Source of the DNA: an uncultured Candidatus Melainabacteria bacterium
GTDB taxonomy: Bacteria; Cyanobacteriota; Vampirovibrionia; Gastranaerophilales; Gastranaerophilaceae
DNA length: 64,000 nucleotides
Assembly: GCA_947364235.1 (NCBI GenBank)
Contig: CANARY010000006.1
Location: 1-64,000, forward strand
Direction: 5' to 3'
Within the stretch, counting starts at the first letter, position 1, and each line of letters begins with the position of its first letter. Under the pieces are notes generated by a model. The model was not told the DNA's origin, searched no databases, and saw only the letters and a list, made by a program, of their open reading frames with translations. Shown here piece after piece: positions 53,823 through 62,545 of this stretch. A program made the translations under genes and the position numbers.

Positions 53823-54608
53823 TTAACTGCCCTCTAATGCCTTTTTAATTATATCTAACTGCGTATCTATTGAAGCATCTACAATCCCGTTATTTGTCTG
53901 AAAAACGCACCCTCCTTCTTCTATTGAAGGATCTGCTACAATATTTATTTTAGCATCTATCCCGAACTGATACGTAATGTTCGGAATCGTATCTTTAATA
54001 AACTGCACGGCTTGAGGCCTCACTCTAATATTTATTTTAGGCTCATTTTTAGAAACTGTTTTCAAGACATCAACTATTGTATTAATAAGTACCTGCGGGT
54101 CTGTTTCTACTTCTTTTTTAATGACTTTCTTTGCAATATCAATACTTATCTCTAAAATATCCGGAGCAATATATTCAAAAACATTTTGAGTCGCATTCAT
54201 AAAAGAAGAAATATTATCTCTGAATGCTTGCAAATCAGCTTCTGCTTGTTCAAGTCCTTTCCTGTAACCTTCTTCAAACGCCGATTTCTTAATTGTATCA
54301 GCTTCTTCTTGAGCACGGGATACCAAATTTCTATCATCAATTCTTCTATAACCGCGCCTTCTTGAACCTCTGCGTCGTTCCTGCCTCTGTTCAAAATCTA
54401 TGTTCTCAATATCAAATAAATCAATTTCAGGTTCTTTAGGCAAATTTTCTACCGGCTGATAAACATCCTCTTCGTCATCTTCCATTTGTTCAGGAACATA
54501 TTGAGCTGCAGGCAAAGAAACTTCTTCCGGCTGTTTTGGTTCTACTGCCGGTTTTTCAACGTCCCTTATTACCTCCCTGAATTTTTGACTATTTTTCTTA
54601 ATTATCAT
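53823..54608 (-). CDS. fliH: Flagellar export ATPase regulator FliH
   Basis: A 261-residue protein. A Pro/Glu-rich N-terminal part (about 15-75) and an Arg-rich patch (RRGSRRRGYRR) precede a long helix with EEGYRKGLEQAEADLQAF, the FliH glycine-spaced helix. The C-terminal domain (ILEISIDIAKKVIKKEVETDP to INIVADPSIEEGGCVFQT) binds the ATPase FliI in known systems. No fliI is in the window. The gene lies between flhA and the FliG-like gene with short spacers (16 and 13 nt), forming one operon. Confidence 0.88.
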   Translation of the reverse strand: MIIKKNSQKFREVIRDVEKPAVEPKQPEEVSLPAAQYVPEQMEDDEEDVYQPVENLPKEPEIDLFDIENIDFEQRQERRRGSRRRGYRRIDDRNLVSRAQEEADTIKKSAFEEGYRKGLEQAEADLQAFRDNISSFMNATQNVFEYIAPDILEISIDIAKKVIKKEVETDPQVLINTIVDVLKTVSKNEPKINIRVRPQAVQFIKDTIPNITYQFGIDAKINIVADPSIEEGGCVFQTNNGIVDASIDTQLDIIKKALEGS

Positions 54609-54621
54609 AATTTCTTTATTA

Positions 54622-55662
54622 TTATATACTATCTTCTACGTATTGCGCAACAATTCCTGCTACTTTAAGCGGAAGTCCGGAATACTCGCCTTCATACGCC
54701 TGCGAAATAAATCTTTTTACAAATGGACGCTCATTTTTTATAATCTTTTCAATTCTTTCTCTTGGAGTTGCTCTATATATTCTAAGCAAATCACCCATAA
54801 CATTTTCTTGAGTAAGTTTACGTTTAACCGGAAGATATTCGCGCATTTCTTTAATACAGCTTGAAATCAAATCACCGTCAATCCGAGATTCTAAATCTGC
54901 CATATTCATGTACTGAGAAATAGCTTCAGAATCATCCGTATCAAATTTATTTAGTATTGTTGTAACCTTATCTTGGGATAGAATTTTTAAAACAAGAGCA
55001 AGCGTCATAAGCTTCATCTGCTTGTTTGTAATTCCTGCCGAAACAGGCTGAGAATGTCTTTCCTGTCTTCTTTTATTTCGTCTTTCTTCCCTTCTTCTCT
55101 CAGCTTCTTTTTGTTTATTTTCCGCTTCATCAGCAGCAGCTTGCTGCTGCCTTTGATGCTCAGCTTGAGCTTGCTTTGCCATAGCATCAATATTTGACTG
55201 GCTTTCAGCTCTTGTCCTTACTTCTTCATCAATAACTCCTTTTTTCTGAAGCTCTTCAATACAAGAGTTATAAACTTTTATAACATGGTGTTCTACCGCC
55301 TGCAAAAGCTGCTCTTGAGGAATTTTTCTGATTACTGCTTGTTTTGCAACTTCAAAAATAGTAAACGCTATTTTTTGCATTATACTATCCCAGTATTCAG
55401 GAAGAATGCCGGAATGAATTAAGTCAATAGATTTATGAAAAGACCATTCTGCAATAACCTGAGTTATAAAAACAGCCTGATCAGCAGTAAGATTAAGCTG
55501 TTCATCGTTATAAAGCGCTTCTCCTGCAAGCAGAGTAAAGTTTCCAAGAGTTTTTACAATGTATTCTTTCTCTCTATCCTCCAGCTCCTGCGGTACAAGC
55601 TCTTTCGCCTGTTCTGCCATCGAAGCGGCAAACGCTTGAAAATCAAATCCTTCTATTGGCAT
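54622..55662 (-). CDS. Flagellar-cluster protein with a FliG-N-like segment
   Basis: A 346-residue, highly helical protein that I cannot assign with certainty. A central Gln/Glu/Arg-rich coiled coil (about 155-205) separates two halves. The second half starts with KLMTLALVLKILSQDKVTTILNKF-type helices (about 217-265), which resemble the N-terminal domain of FliG, the part that binds FliF. The C-terminal torque domain of FliG is not recognisable. Position before fliH fits fliG. It may be a divergent FliG, an adaptor or a lineage-specific basal-body part. Confidence 0.55.
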   Translation of the reverse strand: MPIEGFDFQAFAASMAEQAKELVPQELEDREKEYIVKTLGNFTLLAGEALYNDEQLNLTADQAVFITQVIAEWSFHKSIDLIHSGILPEYWDSIMQKIAFTIFEVAKQAVIRKIPQEQLLQAVEHHVIKVYNSCIEELQKKGVIDEEVRTRAESQSNIDAMAKQAQAEHQRQQQAAADEAENKQKEAERRREERRNKRRQERHSQPVSAGITNKQMKLMTLALVLKILSQDKVTTILNKFDTDDSEAISQYMNMADLESRIDGDLISSCIKEMREYLPVKRKLTQENVMGDLLRIYRATPRERIEKIIKNERPFVKRFISQAYEGEYSGLPLKVAGIVAQYVEDSI

Positions 55663-55765
55663 ATAATCCTTCCTCGTCCGGTTATAACAACCCCGATTTT
55701 ATTATACCCCGACTGTTTTTTATTATCCTCATATAATTTAATGATTTTTGAGTTAAAATAAAGGT

Positions 55766-56377
55766 ATGAAATATAAATGGCTTAACAAAAAGCAAAACGA
55801 AAACCTAATTGTATTTTTTAACGGCTGGGGAATGGACGAGAGCATTATAAACCACCTTGACTGTGAAAACTTTGATGTAATCATGTTTTATGATTACAAT
55901 TCTTTAGACATAGATTTTGTTTTCGAAGATTTAGAAAAATACAAAAAAAAGCATCTAATAGCTTGGTCAATGGGAGTTATGACAGCATCTCTCTTTAACA
56001 TAAGCTGCAACTCAAAAACAGCAATAAACGGCACTCTAAAACCAATTGACAACTTGTATGGAATCCCTGAAAGAATTTATGATTTAACCATCAAAGGATT
56101 TAACGAAAAAGGAGCTGCAAAATTTATCAAAAATATGTTTGATAAAGACAGTGACTTACCGGAAATTAACCGCACAATTGAAAACCAAAAATCTGAACTT
56201 TCTGCTTTAAAAACATACAAAGCAAGTTTAGATTTTAAATATTCAAAAGTTTTAATAAGCAGCAGCGACAAAATTATACCAACTAAAAACCAATGCGCTT
56301 TCTGGAAAATTGAGCCAAATATAGAAAGCGGACATTGTCCTTTTCTGCTGTTCAAAAAATGGAGCGAGCTTTTATGA
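55766..56377 (+). CDS. bioG: BioG-type pimeloyl-ACP methyl ester esterase (DUF452)
   Basis: A 203-residue alpha/beta hydrolase of the DUF452 family. It begins with LIVFFNGWGMDE and has the nucleophile Ser68 in IAWSMGVM. The late IESGHCPF supplies the catalytic His. BioG removes the methyl cap made by BioC so that the pimeloyl chain can enter biotin synthesis. It directly overlaps bioC (ATGA), which strongly supports the assignment. Later biotin genes (bioF, bioA, bioD, bioB) are not in the window. Confidence 0.88.
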   Translation: MKYKWLNKKQNENLIVFFNGWGMDESIINHLDCENFDVIMFYDYNSLDIDFVFEDLEKYKKKHLIAWSMGVMTASLFNISCNSKTAINGTLKPIDNLYGIPERIYDLTIKGFNEKGAAKFIKNMFDKDSDLPEINRTIENQKSELSALKTYKASLDFKYSKVLISSSDKIIPTKNQCAFWKIEPNIESGHCPFLLFKKWSELL

Positions 56378-57099
56378 ATAAAGATTTGATAAGAAAAAGA
56401 TTCGCTAAAAACCTTAGCACTTATAACGAAAACGCACGCATTCAAGAACAAATGTCTGAAAAGCTTTTATCTTTTGCAGATAAAAACGAATACGAAAATA
56501 TTTTAGAAATAGGATGCGGCACAGGTTTACTAACCCAAAAAACCTTTGAAAAATTTTTATTCAAAAATTATATCTCAAACGACATTGTAGAAGATTGCAG
56601 CAAATACATACAATCAATTTCTCCGGAAATAAATTTTATATGCGATGATGCTGAAAACTTTATAAAAAATGACAAAAAAAAATACGATCTTATATTATCT
56701 AATGCAGTTTTTCAGTGGATTGAAAATTTTGAAGAATTCATATTTGAACTTATAAATAAGCTAAACACCGGCGGAAGTTTATTGTTTTCAACTTTCGGTA
56801 CAGAAAACTTTCGTGAAATCTACCATGTTTTAGGAAAAACCCTGCCGTATAAATCAGTAAAAGATTACCAAGAAATTTTTAAAACACAGAATTTCATAAT
56901 AGAAGAAGAAATAAGAATACTAGCATTTAAATCTTCAAAAGACATTCTTAAGCATATTAAAAATACAGGAGTTAACGCCTTGAATGAAACTTACTGGACA
57001 AAAACTGACATGTCAAATTTTGAAAAAGGCTATAATAACTTCTGTTCAGGCTCACCAACACTTACATACAACCCTATTTATATAAAAATTACAAAATAG
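56374..57099 (+). CDS. bioC: Malonyl-ACP O-methyltransferase BioC
   Basis: A 241-residue SAM-dependent methyltransferase. Motif I is NILEIGCGTGLLT (about 42-54). The opening KDLIRKRFAKNLSTYNENARIQ is characteristic of BioC. It masks malonyl-ACP with a methyl group so that fatty-acid synthase can build the pimeloyl chain. I choose the ATG at 56374, which overlaps the bioG stop and has GGAGCG upstream, over a longer frame. It is followed by the PAS kinase gene after about 50 nt. Confidence 0.9.
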   Translation: MNKDLIRKRFAKNLSTYNENARIQEQMSEKLLSFADKNEYENILEIGCGTGLLTQKTFEKFLFKNYISNDIVEDCSKYIQSISPEINFICDDAENFIKNDKKKYDLILSNAVFQWIENFEEFIFELINKLNTGGSLLFSTFGTENFREIYHVLGKTLPYKSVKDYQEIFKTQNFIIEEEIRILAFKSSKDILKHIKNTGVNALNETYWTKTDMSNFEKGYNNFCSGSPTLTYNPIYIKITK

Positions 57100-57148
57100 C
57101 ACACAAGGGTAATATCAAATATTCAATATATATTATAAAATACTGTTT

Positions 57149-58267
57149 ATGGAAACTAACATTACAGAACAGGAAGATTTGAAAAAGCGCTTTTTTATTA
57201 GTCAATATCAATTAAATGCGCTGCTGGATAACATACCAAAAATTATTTATATGAAAGATTTAGAAGGTAATTATATTACCGGAACAAAGTATTCTAAAGA
57301 CTTTTTTCAAAATGGATTTGATTACTTTCACCAGCTCAATCTAGATTACGAACCGTGCAAAATTACCGATAATTATGAAGATATGTTTGTTATAGATAAT
57401 AATAAATGCATATCTTATGAAAAAGAAATTCTTGGCAAGAACAAAGTTCCGCACTGGTACTCGATTTATAAAGCACCAATAAACGATTACAATAATGATG
57501 TTATTGGAATTATTGTCATTGCAAATAACATTGACGAAGAAAAACTGCTTCAAGCTCAAAGAGAAACTTTTGTCGCTTCGTTAGGACATGACCTGAAAAA
57601 CCCGACTCTTGCACAAATAAGAGCAGTTGAGCTTCTGCTTAAAAATGAATTTGGAACCGTAACAGAAGAACAACACGAAATTCTTGATATGGTACTCGAT
57701 TCTTGTAAATACATGAACGCGATGCTAAGCTCGCTCCTTGCAACTTATAGAAACGAAAAAGGCATTGTAAAACTCAACTACGAAGATTTTTCTCTAACCG
57801 AAATGACAGATGATTGCATCGGAGAAATGATTTACCTGGCAAAAGACAAAGGAGTAAACATTCAAATTAAAAGAACCTGTGCGATTCCATCTGTATACGG
57901 TGATAAAGTCCAAATAAAACGTGTAATTATGAATTTACTCTCAAACGCCATAAAATACGCTTACAAAGATTCCAGCATCAAAATTCGATTATTCAATGAA
58001 TCAGACTATACATGCTTCAGCATAGAAAACAAAAGTCCATACATTCCAAAAGACAAAAAAGAAACAATTTTTGCCCAATATGTATCATTCGCGGAAGCAC
58101 ATAAAGAACTTGGAATCGGTTTAGGACTGTATACATCTAAGAAAATCGTAGATGCACACGGCGGAACAATTTGCGTCGACAGCTTCCAAGACGAAAGAAA
58201 TATTTTCACTTTTAAAATTCCAAATACCAAAGACTGCATCTGCGCATCAAAAACCGTCTCCTTTTAG
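57149..58267 (+). CDS. PAS-domain sensor histidine kinase
   Basis: A 372-residue cytoplasmic kinase. A PAS domain (about 20-130; LLDNIPKIIYMKDLEGNYI is typical) precedes HisKA with His147 in ASLGHDLKNPTLAQIRAV. The ATP-binding domain has the N box (NLLSNAIKYAYK) and a G2-like segment (LGIGLGLYTSKKIVDAHGG). The kinase core is more complete than that of its paralogue at 29811, which shares HDLK-x-PTLAQ. A TATAAA lies 9 nt before the ATG and there is no ribosome binding site, so a leaderless start is possible. No response regulator is adjacent. Confidence 0.9.
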   Translation: METNITEQEDLKKRFFISQYQLNALLDNIPKIIYMKDLEGNYITGTKYSKDFFQNGFDYFHQLNLDYEPCKITDNYEDMFVIDNNKCISYEKEILGKNKVPHWYSIYKAPINDYNNDVIGIIVIANNIDEEKLLQAQRETFVASLGHDLKNPTLAQIRAVELLLKNEFGTVTEEQHEILDMVLDSCKYMNAMLSSLLATYRNEKGIVKLNYEDFSLTEMTDDCIGEMIYLAKDKGVNIQIKRTCAIPSVYGDKVQIKRVIMNLLSNAIKYAYKDSSIKIRLFNESDYTCFSIENKSPYIPKDKKETIFAQYVSFAEAHKELGIGLGLYTSKKIVDAHGGTICVDSFQDERNIFTFKIPNTKDCICASKTVSF

Positions 58268-58306
58268 GTTAGTTTTTAGCAAGCCGTAAGTTTGCAGTCA
58301 GCTAAG

Positions 58307-59788
58307 CTAGCCGGCAGCTCCGGTTGAGAGCTCTTTTACAATTTCCAAAAGCTTATTAACCATCAAGTCTTCATATTTCTGCGCATTTTCTCTGCTGTCA
58401 GCTTCAAATCTCAATGTAAACACCGGCTCTGTATTACTCTGCCTGATTAACGCAAACCCTTTGTCAAATACGATTCGCATACCATCCAAAGTTATAATAT
58501 CTTTAATCTTTGTCTCAAAGAAATCTGGATTAACTTCAATAACTTTCTGAAATTTTGCTAACGTTTCAGCCTTTAATGAGTTAGGACAAGGCAGGCGCAC
58601 TTCGCTTGAAGAATACATTGATTTAAACGGAGCAAGCATGTCAGTAATTTTGAAATCAGCATTCTGCTTCTTTCTATTAGCAACAATTTCAATAATCCTG
58701 CATCCAGCATAAACCGCATCATCAAAACCGTAATATCTGTCTTTAAAGAACGTATGACCGCTCATTTCACCTGCAAGAACAGCACCGGTTTCTTTCATCT
58801 TAGATTTAATATATCCATGCCCTGTTTTACACATTACAGCGTTTCCGCCTCTTGCATTAATCGTGTCATAAAGTACCTGCGAACATTTAACTTCAGACAC
58901 AACAACCGGCTTGATACCCTTTGCATTGTATTCATTGATAACATCCTCTGCGTAAATCAAAAGCAGCTTATCTCCTGTCATAGAATTACCGCTCGAATCA
59001 ATCACGCCAATTCTGTCACTATCACCGTCAAATGCAATACCAATATCGGCTTTATTCGCTACAACAGCTTTTTTAATATCATTTAAAGTTCTTTCATCAC
59101 TCGGGTTTGGATGGTGATGCGGAAATCTTCCGTCAGGCATTGAATAAAGCTCAACAACTTCGCATCCCAAAGCTCTATATAGTCTCGGAGCAACAACTCC
59201 GCCTGTTGCATTTGCACTGTCTACAACAACTTTAATACCTTCTCCGATACGCCCGAAACGCTTCTTCATATCTTCAATGTAATCAGGTATTAAATCATAC
59301 TCATTTAAAATTCCCGGAGTTACAGGGGGCATCTTCATTTCGTACTCTTTTTCCGTTAACGTCTTAACTTCTTTAATCTGCTCTTCATTCAAAGAAGACT
59401 TTGCATAAGTCATTTTTAAACCATTGTACTGGCTTGGATTGTGACTTGCAGTAATTATCATAGCACCGGACACTGGAGCGTATTTAGTAATAAAAGGCGG
59501 AAGTCCGACAACTTCTGAATAATATCCCAGAGGAGTCGGTGCAAGCCCCATATCAACAACGTTCGCACCGCAAGAACGAATTCCTTCTATTAACGATTTA
59601 GAAAGCGCAGGAGAATGAAGCCTTGCATCTCTGCAAACAGTAACCCAGATTTCAGAAGGTTTAAGCTCTGTTTTTTCTTCTAAAAACTTTACAAAACCGC
59701 GGCCTGTATAATAGAAAACTTCTTCCGTTACGTTTTCTCCGTAAATTCCTCTTATATCGTTTTTACCAAATGCTGATACGTCTAACAT
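58307..59788 (-). CDS. Phosphomannomutase/phosphoglucomutase
   Basis: A 493-residue phosphohexomutase. The start at 59788 is favoured by GGAGGAGC just upstream; seven more codons exist before it. The phosphoserine is Ser115 in ITASHNPSQYNG. The metal loop FDGDSDRIG, sugar loop GEMSGHTFF and phosphate loop RQSNTEPVFTLR are those of the AlgC/ManB type, in which GEMSGH marks dual mannose/glucose enzymes. It supplies sugar-1-phosphates for surface polysaccharide. It differs clearly from the 455-residue mutase at 32278, which has GGEESGG. Confidence 0.92.
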   Translation of the reverse strand: MLDVSAFGKNDIRGIYGENVTEEVFYYTGRGFVKFLEEKTELKPSEIWVTVCRDARLHSPALSKSLIEGIRSCGANVVDMGLAPTPLGYYSEVVGLPPFITKYAPVSGAMIITASHNPSQYNGLKMTYAKSSLNEEQIKEVKTLTEKEYEMKMPPVTPGILNEYDLIPDYIEDMKKRFGRIGEGIKVVVDSANATGGVVAPRLYRALGCEVVELYSMPDGRFPHHHPNPSDERTLNDIKKAVVANKADIGIAFDGDSDRIGVIDSSGNSMTGDKLLLIYAEDVINEYNAKGIKPVVVSEVKCSQVLYDTINARGGNAVMCKTGHGYIKSKMKETGAVLAGEMSGHTFFKDRYYGFDDAVYAGCRIIEIVANRKKQNADFKITDMLAPFKSMYSSSEVRLPCPNSLKAETLAKFQKVIEVNPDFFETKIKDIITLDGMRIVFDKGFALIRQSNTEPVFTLRFEADSRENAQKYEDLMVNKLLEIVKELSTGAAG

Positions 59789-59810
59789 TGCTCCTCCTTT
59801 TGATTTCATT

Positions 59811-59859
59811 CCCTCTCCTTAGGGAGAGGGTTAGGGTGAGGGGTTTTCATAAAAAATCC
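59811..59859. repeat. GC-rich palindromic repeat
   Basis: CCCTCTCC TTAG GGAGAGGG (59811-59830), then TTAGGGTGAGGGG and a second imperfect hairpin with AAAATCCCC. This string resembles a REP-like motif seen in many unrelated bacterial genomes. It lies upstream of the ABC permease and may end the divergent mutase transcript region. Confidence 0.5.
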
Positions 59860-59877
59860 CCTTGATATAATAATAAC

Positions 59878-60726
59878 ATGGATAAATCAAAGAATGGATT
59901 AATTTTTATATTACCGGCACTTATCGGTACTTTTATTTTCATAATCATTCCGATTTTCTGTTCTTTCGCACTGAGTTTTACAGAATGGGATTTACTCAAT
60001 GAAATCAAATTCATCGGACTCGAAAACTACAAAAATATACTTACAGAGCCGGATTTTATTCAAATCCTTGTAAATACGTTTGTATATGCAATTTCTACAA
60101 CCGTCTTTGCAGTAATCATTCCGCTTCTAATAGCTTCAATATTGAACACAAAAATCCGCGGAAGCGAAGTTTTTAAAACAATCTACTTTTTACCGTTCAT
60201 CACTCCAGCTGTAGTAATCGCAATTGTCTGGGCCTGGATTTTTGACCCTAATATCGGCGGGGTAAATATGTTATTTAAAACCCGCCTCAATTGGCTGTTT
60301 GATACACAACTCGCAATGCCGGTACTTATTTTTGTATCTGTCTGGAAACTCATAGGCTATAATGTGGTTCTTTTTCTTACCGGGTTTTCAACAATTAACC
60401 AAAATGTTTATGAAGCAGCAAAAATCGACGGAGCAGGGATAAAAGAAACTTTTTTTGAAATCACACTCCCGTTATTGAAGCCAACTACATATTTCGTAAC
60501 ACTCGTGACCTTAATTTCTTCGTTTCAGGTATTTGACTTAATCTATGTAATGACTTCAGGCGGCCCAAACAATTCCACAAACGTAATTGTCTACTCAATC
60601 TACAAATATGCATTTGAATACTTTGATATCGGTAAATCCTGCGCTTTAGCCTATATTTTGTTTGGTATAATTTTCATATTGGCGCTTGCTCAAAAAATTA
60701 TCGGCAGCTCAAAAACTCAATATTAA
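59878..60726 (+). CDS. ABC sugar-transporter permease (MalF/UgpA type), orphan
   Basis: A 282-residue permease with six membrane helices. The cytoplasmic EAA loop reads YEAAKIDGAGIKETFFEITLPLLKP, the site that docks on the ATPase. It belongs to the carbohydrate-uptake family 1, which normally needs a second permease, a binding protein and an ATPase. None is next to it. A TATAAT (59866-59871) lies 6 nt before the ATG, without a ribosome binding site. It may work with components encoded elsewhere. The end overlaps a minus-strand small gene by 4 nt. Confidence 0.88.
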   Translation: MDKSKNGLIFILPALIGTFIFIIIPIFCSFALSFTEWDLLNEIKFIGLENYKNILTEPDFIQILVNTFVYAISTTVFAVIIPLLIASILNTKIRGSEVFKTIYFLPFITPAVVIAIVWAWIFDPNIGGVNMLFKTRLNWLFDTQLAMPVLIFVSVWKLIGYNVVLFLTGFSTINQNVYEAAKIDGAGIKETFFEITLPLLKPTTYFVTLVTLISSFQVFDLIYVMTSGGPNNSTNVIVYSIYKYAFEYFDIGKSCALAYILFGIIFILALAQKIIGSSKTQY

Positions 60727-61040
60727 ATACTTTTTATTTCTACCGCCATTTCATTAAGCTCCCGCAAAACTTCATCCATATACACACGAATTTTTTGCAA
60801 TTTACAAAATATTAAATCAATCTTTTTATTATCAAACTCTTCATTTTCATGTAAATCAATAATACAATTTTGCAATATAGCAAAATCAAAATAAGAATTA
60901 ATCAATTTTCTCAATATCTTTTTGGACACGCTCAATAAATATTCCTTAAAATTATTACCATAGCGTTCACGCATACTCGAAATTTCTTTTTTGCTTATTT
61001 CATCTAAAAATTCCACTACACTTTTTCCTTCAATATTCAT
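60723..61040 (-). CDS. Small helical hypothetical protein (105 aa)
   Basis: A 105-residue, all-helical protein with no recognisable family. The ATG at 61040 is preferred because AAAGGACGG lies before it; eleven more codons are open upstream. It is divergent from the HTH gene at 61125, the two sharing an 84-nt intergenic region. The geometry is that of a regulated pair, possibly HTH regulator plus partner, but no toxin signature can be named. Confidence 0.55.
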   Translation of the reverse strand: MNIEGKSVVEFLDEISKKEISSMRERYGNNFKEYLLSVSKKILRKLINSYFDFAILQNCIIDLHENEEFDNKKIDLIFCKLQKIRVYMDEVLRELNEMAVEIKSI

Positions 61041-61124
61041 AAAACCGTCCTTTAATCTACTATAGACCAACAATCGTCATTATAAACTATCGAAATATTA
61101 TTGTCAAGAATATAAAATTAAACT

Positions 61125-61343
61125 ATGGACGAACAAAAAATATTAGAAAATTTTGGTATTAATTTTAAACATTACAGAAACAAAGCAAAATTGTCACAAG
61201 ACGATGTTGCGGATATTACAGGTTTTAGCAAGTCTTACATAAGCAATGTTGAATGTGCGAAGCACAACCTTTCACTTGTAAATGCTGTTAAATTCGCAAA
61301 TGTTGTCAATAAAACAGTTGATGATATGATAAAAGATTTGTAA
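61125..61343 (+). CDS. Small XRE-family HTH regulator
   Basis: A 72-residue protein that is one XRE/Cro-C1 HTH domain: NFKHYRNKAKLSQDDVADITGFSKSYISNVE then AVKFANVVNKTVDDMIKDL. It should bind DNA as a dimer. TATAAA at 61111-61116 is 8 nt from the ATG, without a ribosome binding site. The shared region with the divergent gene has short inverted repeats (ACAAT and ATTGT about 25 nt apart) that could be its operator. trpS converges on it 7 nt further on. Confidence 0.85.
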   Translation: MDEQKILENFGINFKHYRNKAKLSQDDVADITGFSKSYISNVECAKHNLSLVNAVKFANVVNKTVDDMIKDL

Positions 61344-61350
61344 GCTTTAT

Positions 61351-62415
61351 TTATTTTAAAATCAGCGCTTTATCTTCAAAATAATTAAGTTTCATAGCCT
61401 GTTTAACTTCTGCCAAAGTAGCGGCAGCAACTTCTTTAGCTTTATCAGTTCCTTGAACAAGGATATCGTAAACTGCGTTTAAATCTTTTTCATATTCTTT
61501 TCTTCTTGTTCTAATTGGTTCAAGCTCTTCGTTTACAATGCTGTTTAGGAAGCGTTTGACTTTCACATCACCCAAACCGCCGCGCTGATAATGCTCTTTA
61601 ACTTCGTTTAAAGAAGCGTAGTCATTCCAATAGCGTTCGAAGTGTTCAGGCTTACAGAAAGCATCGAGATAAGTAAACACAGTATTACCTTCAATATGTC
61701 CCGGATCAGTAACTTTAAGATGAGTTGGATCTGTGTACATGCTCATAATTTTCTTTTGAACATCTTCAGCCGAATCTGATAGATAGATGCAGTTTCCGAG
61801 TGATTTGCTCATTTTAGCTTTTCCATCAATGCCAGGAAGTCTCATGCAGACTTGATTATCAGGAAGCATTGCTTTCGGTTCAACAAGAACTTCATCATAG
61901 ATGTGATTGAACTTTCTAACGATTTCTCTTGTTTGTTCAATCATAGGAAGCTGATCTTCTCCGACAGGGATTACATCTGCTTTAAACGCTGTAATATCTG
62001 CTGCCTGGCTTATCGGATAACATAAAAAGCCGACAGGAATGCTTGATTTAAAATCACGCATCTGGATTTCATTTTTTACAGTCGGATTTAGCTGCAAACG
62101 TGCAAGAGTTACAAGGTTCATGTAATAAAAAGTCAACTCTGTAAGTTCAGTAATCATGGACTGTATAAATATTGTGGACAAGTCGGGATTAATTCCGACA
62201 GAGAGATAATCAAGCGCAACTTCCATGATATTTTGTCTAACTTTTTCAGGATTATCAAAATTATCGGTAAGCGCTTGAGCATCCGCAATCATAATATAGA
62301 TATTTTTATACTCACCGGAATTCTGCAGATCAACTCTACGCTTAAGCGAACCTACATAATGTCCCAAGTGTAATCTTCCTGTTGGTCTGTCACCTGTTAA
62401 AATTGTTTTTGCCAT
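61351..62415 (-). CDS. trpS: Tryptophanyl-tRNA synthetase
   Basis: A 354-residue class I synthetase. The HIGH-type motif is HLGH (16-19 in [12 protein letters not shown]) and the signature KMSKS lies in [11 protein letters not shown] at about 200. Segments [11 protein letters not shown] and [17 protein letters not shown] belong to TrpS rather than TyrS. The length is normal. AGGGAG precedes the start. It lies downstream of tRNA-fMet, with a terminator in between, so they are separately ended. Confidence 0.96.
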   Translation of the reverse strand: MAKTILTGDRPTGRLHLGHYVGSLKRRVDLQNSGEYKNIYIMIADAQALTDNFDNPEKVRQNIMEVALDYLSVGINPDLSTIFIQSMITELTELTFYYMNLVTLARLQLNPTVKNEIQMRDFKSSIPVGFLCYPISQAADITAFKADVIPVGEDQLPMIEQTREIVRKFNHIYDEVLVEPKAMLPDNQVCMRLPGIDGKAKMSKSLGNCIYLSDSAEDVQKKIMSMYTDPTHLKVTDPGHIEGNTVFTYLDAFCKPEHFERYWNDYASLNEVKEHYQRGGLGDVKVKRFLNSIVNEELEPIRTRRKEYEKDLNAVYDILVQGTDKAKEVAAATLAEVKQAMKLNYFEDKALILK

Positions 62416-62437
62416 AAAGTTATTATCTCCCTTAAAA

Positions 62438-62464
62438 AAAAGAAGCTCTTATGGAGCTTCTTTT
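62438..62464 (-). terminator. Terminator after tRNA-fMet
   Basis: Minus strand: AAAAGAAGCTC, 5-nt loop, GAGCTTCTTTT, then a run of T residues. It begins 5 nt after the tRNA 3' end and lies before trpS. Confidence 0.92.
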
Positions 62465-62468
62465 AAAA

Positions 62469-62545
<77 letters not shown>

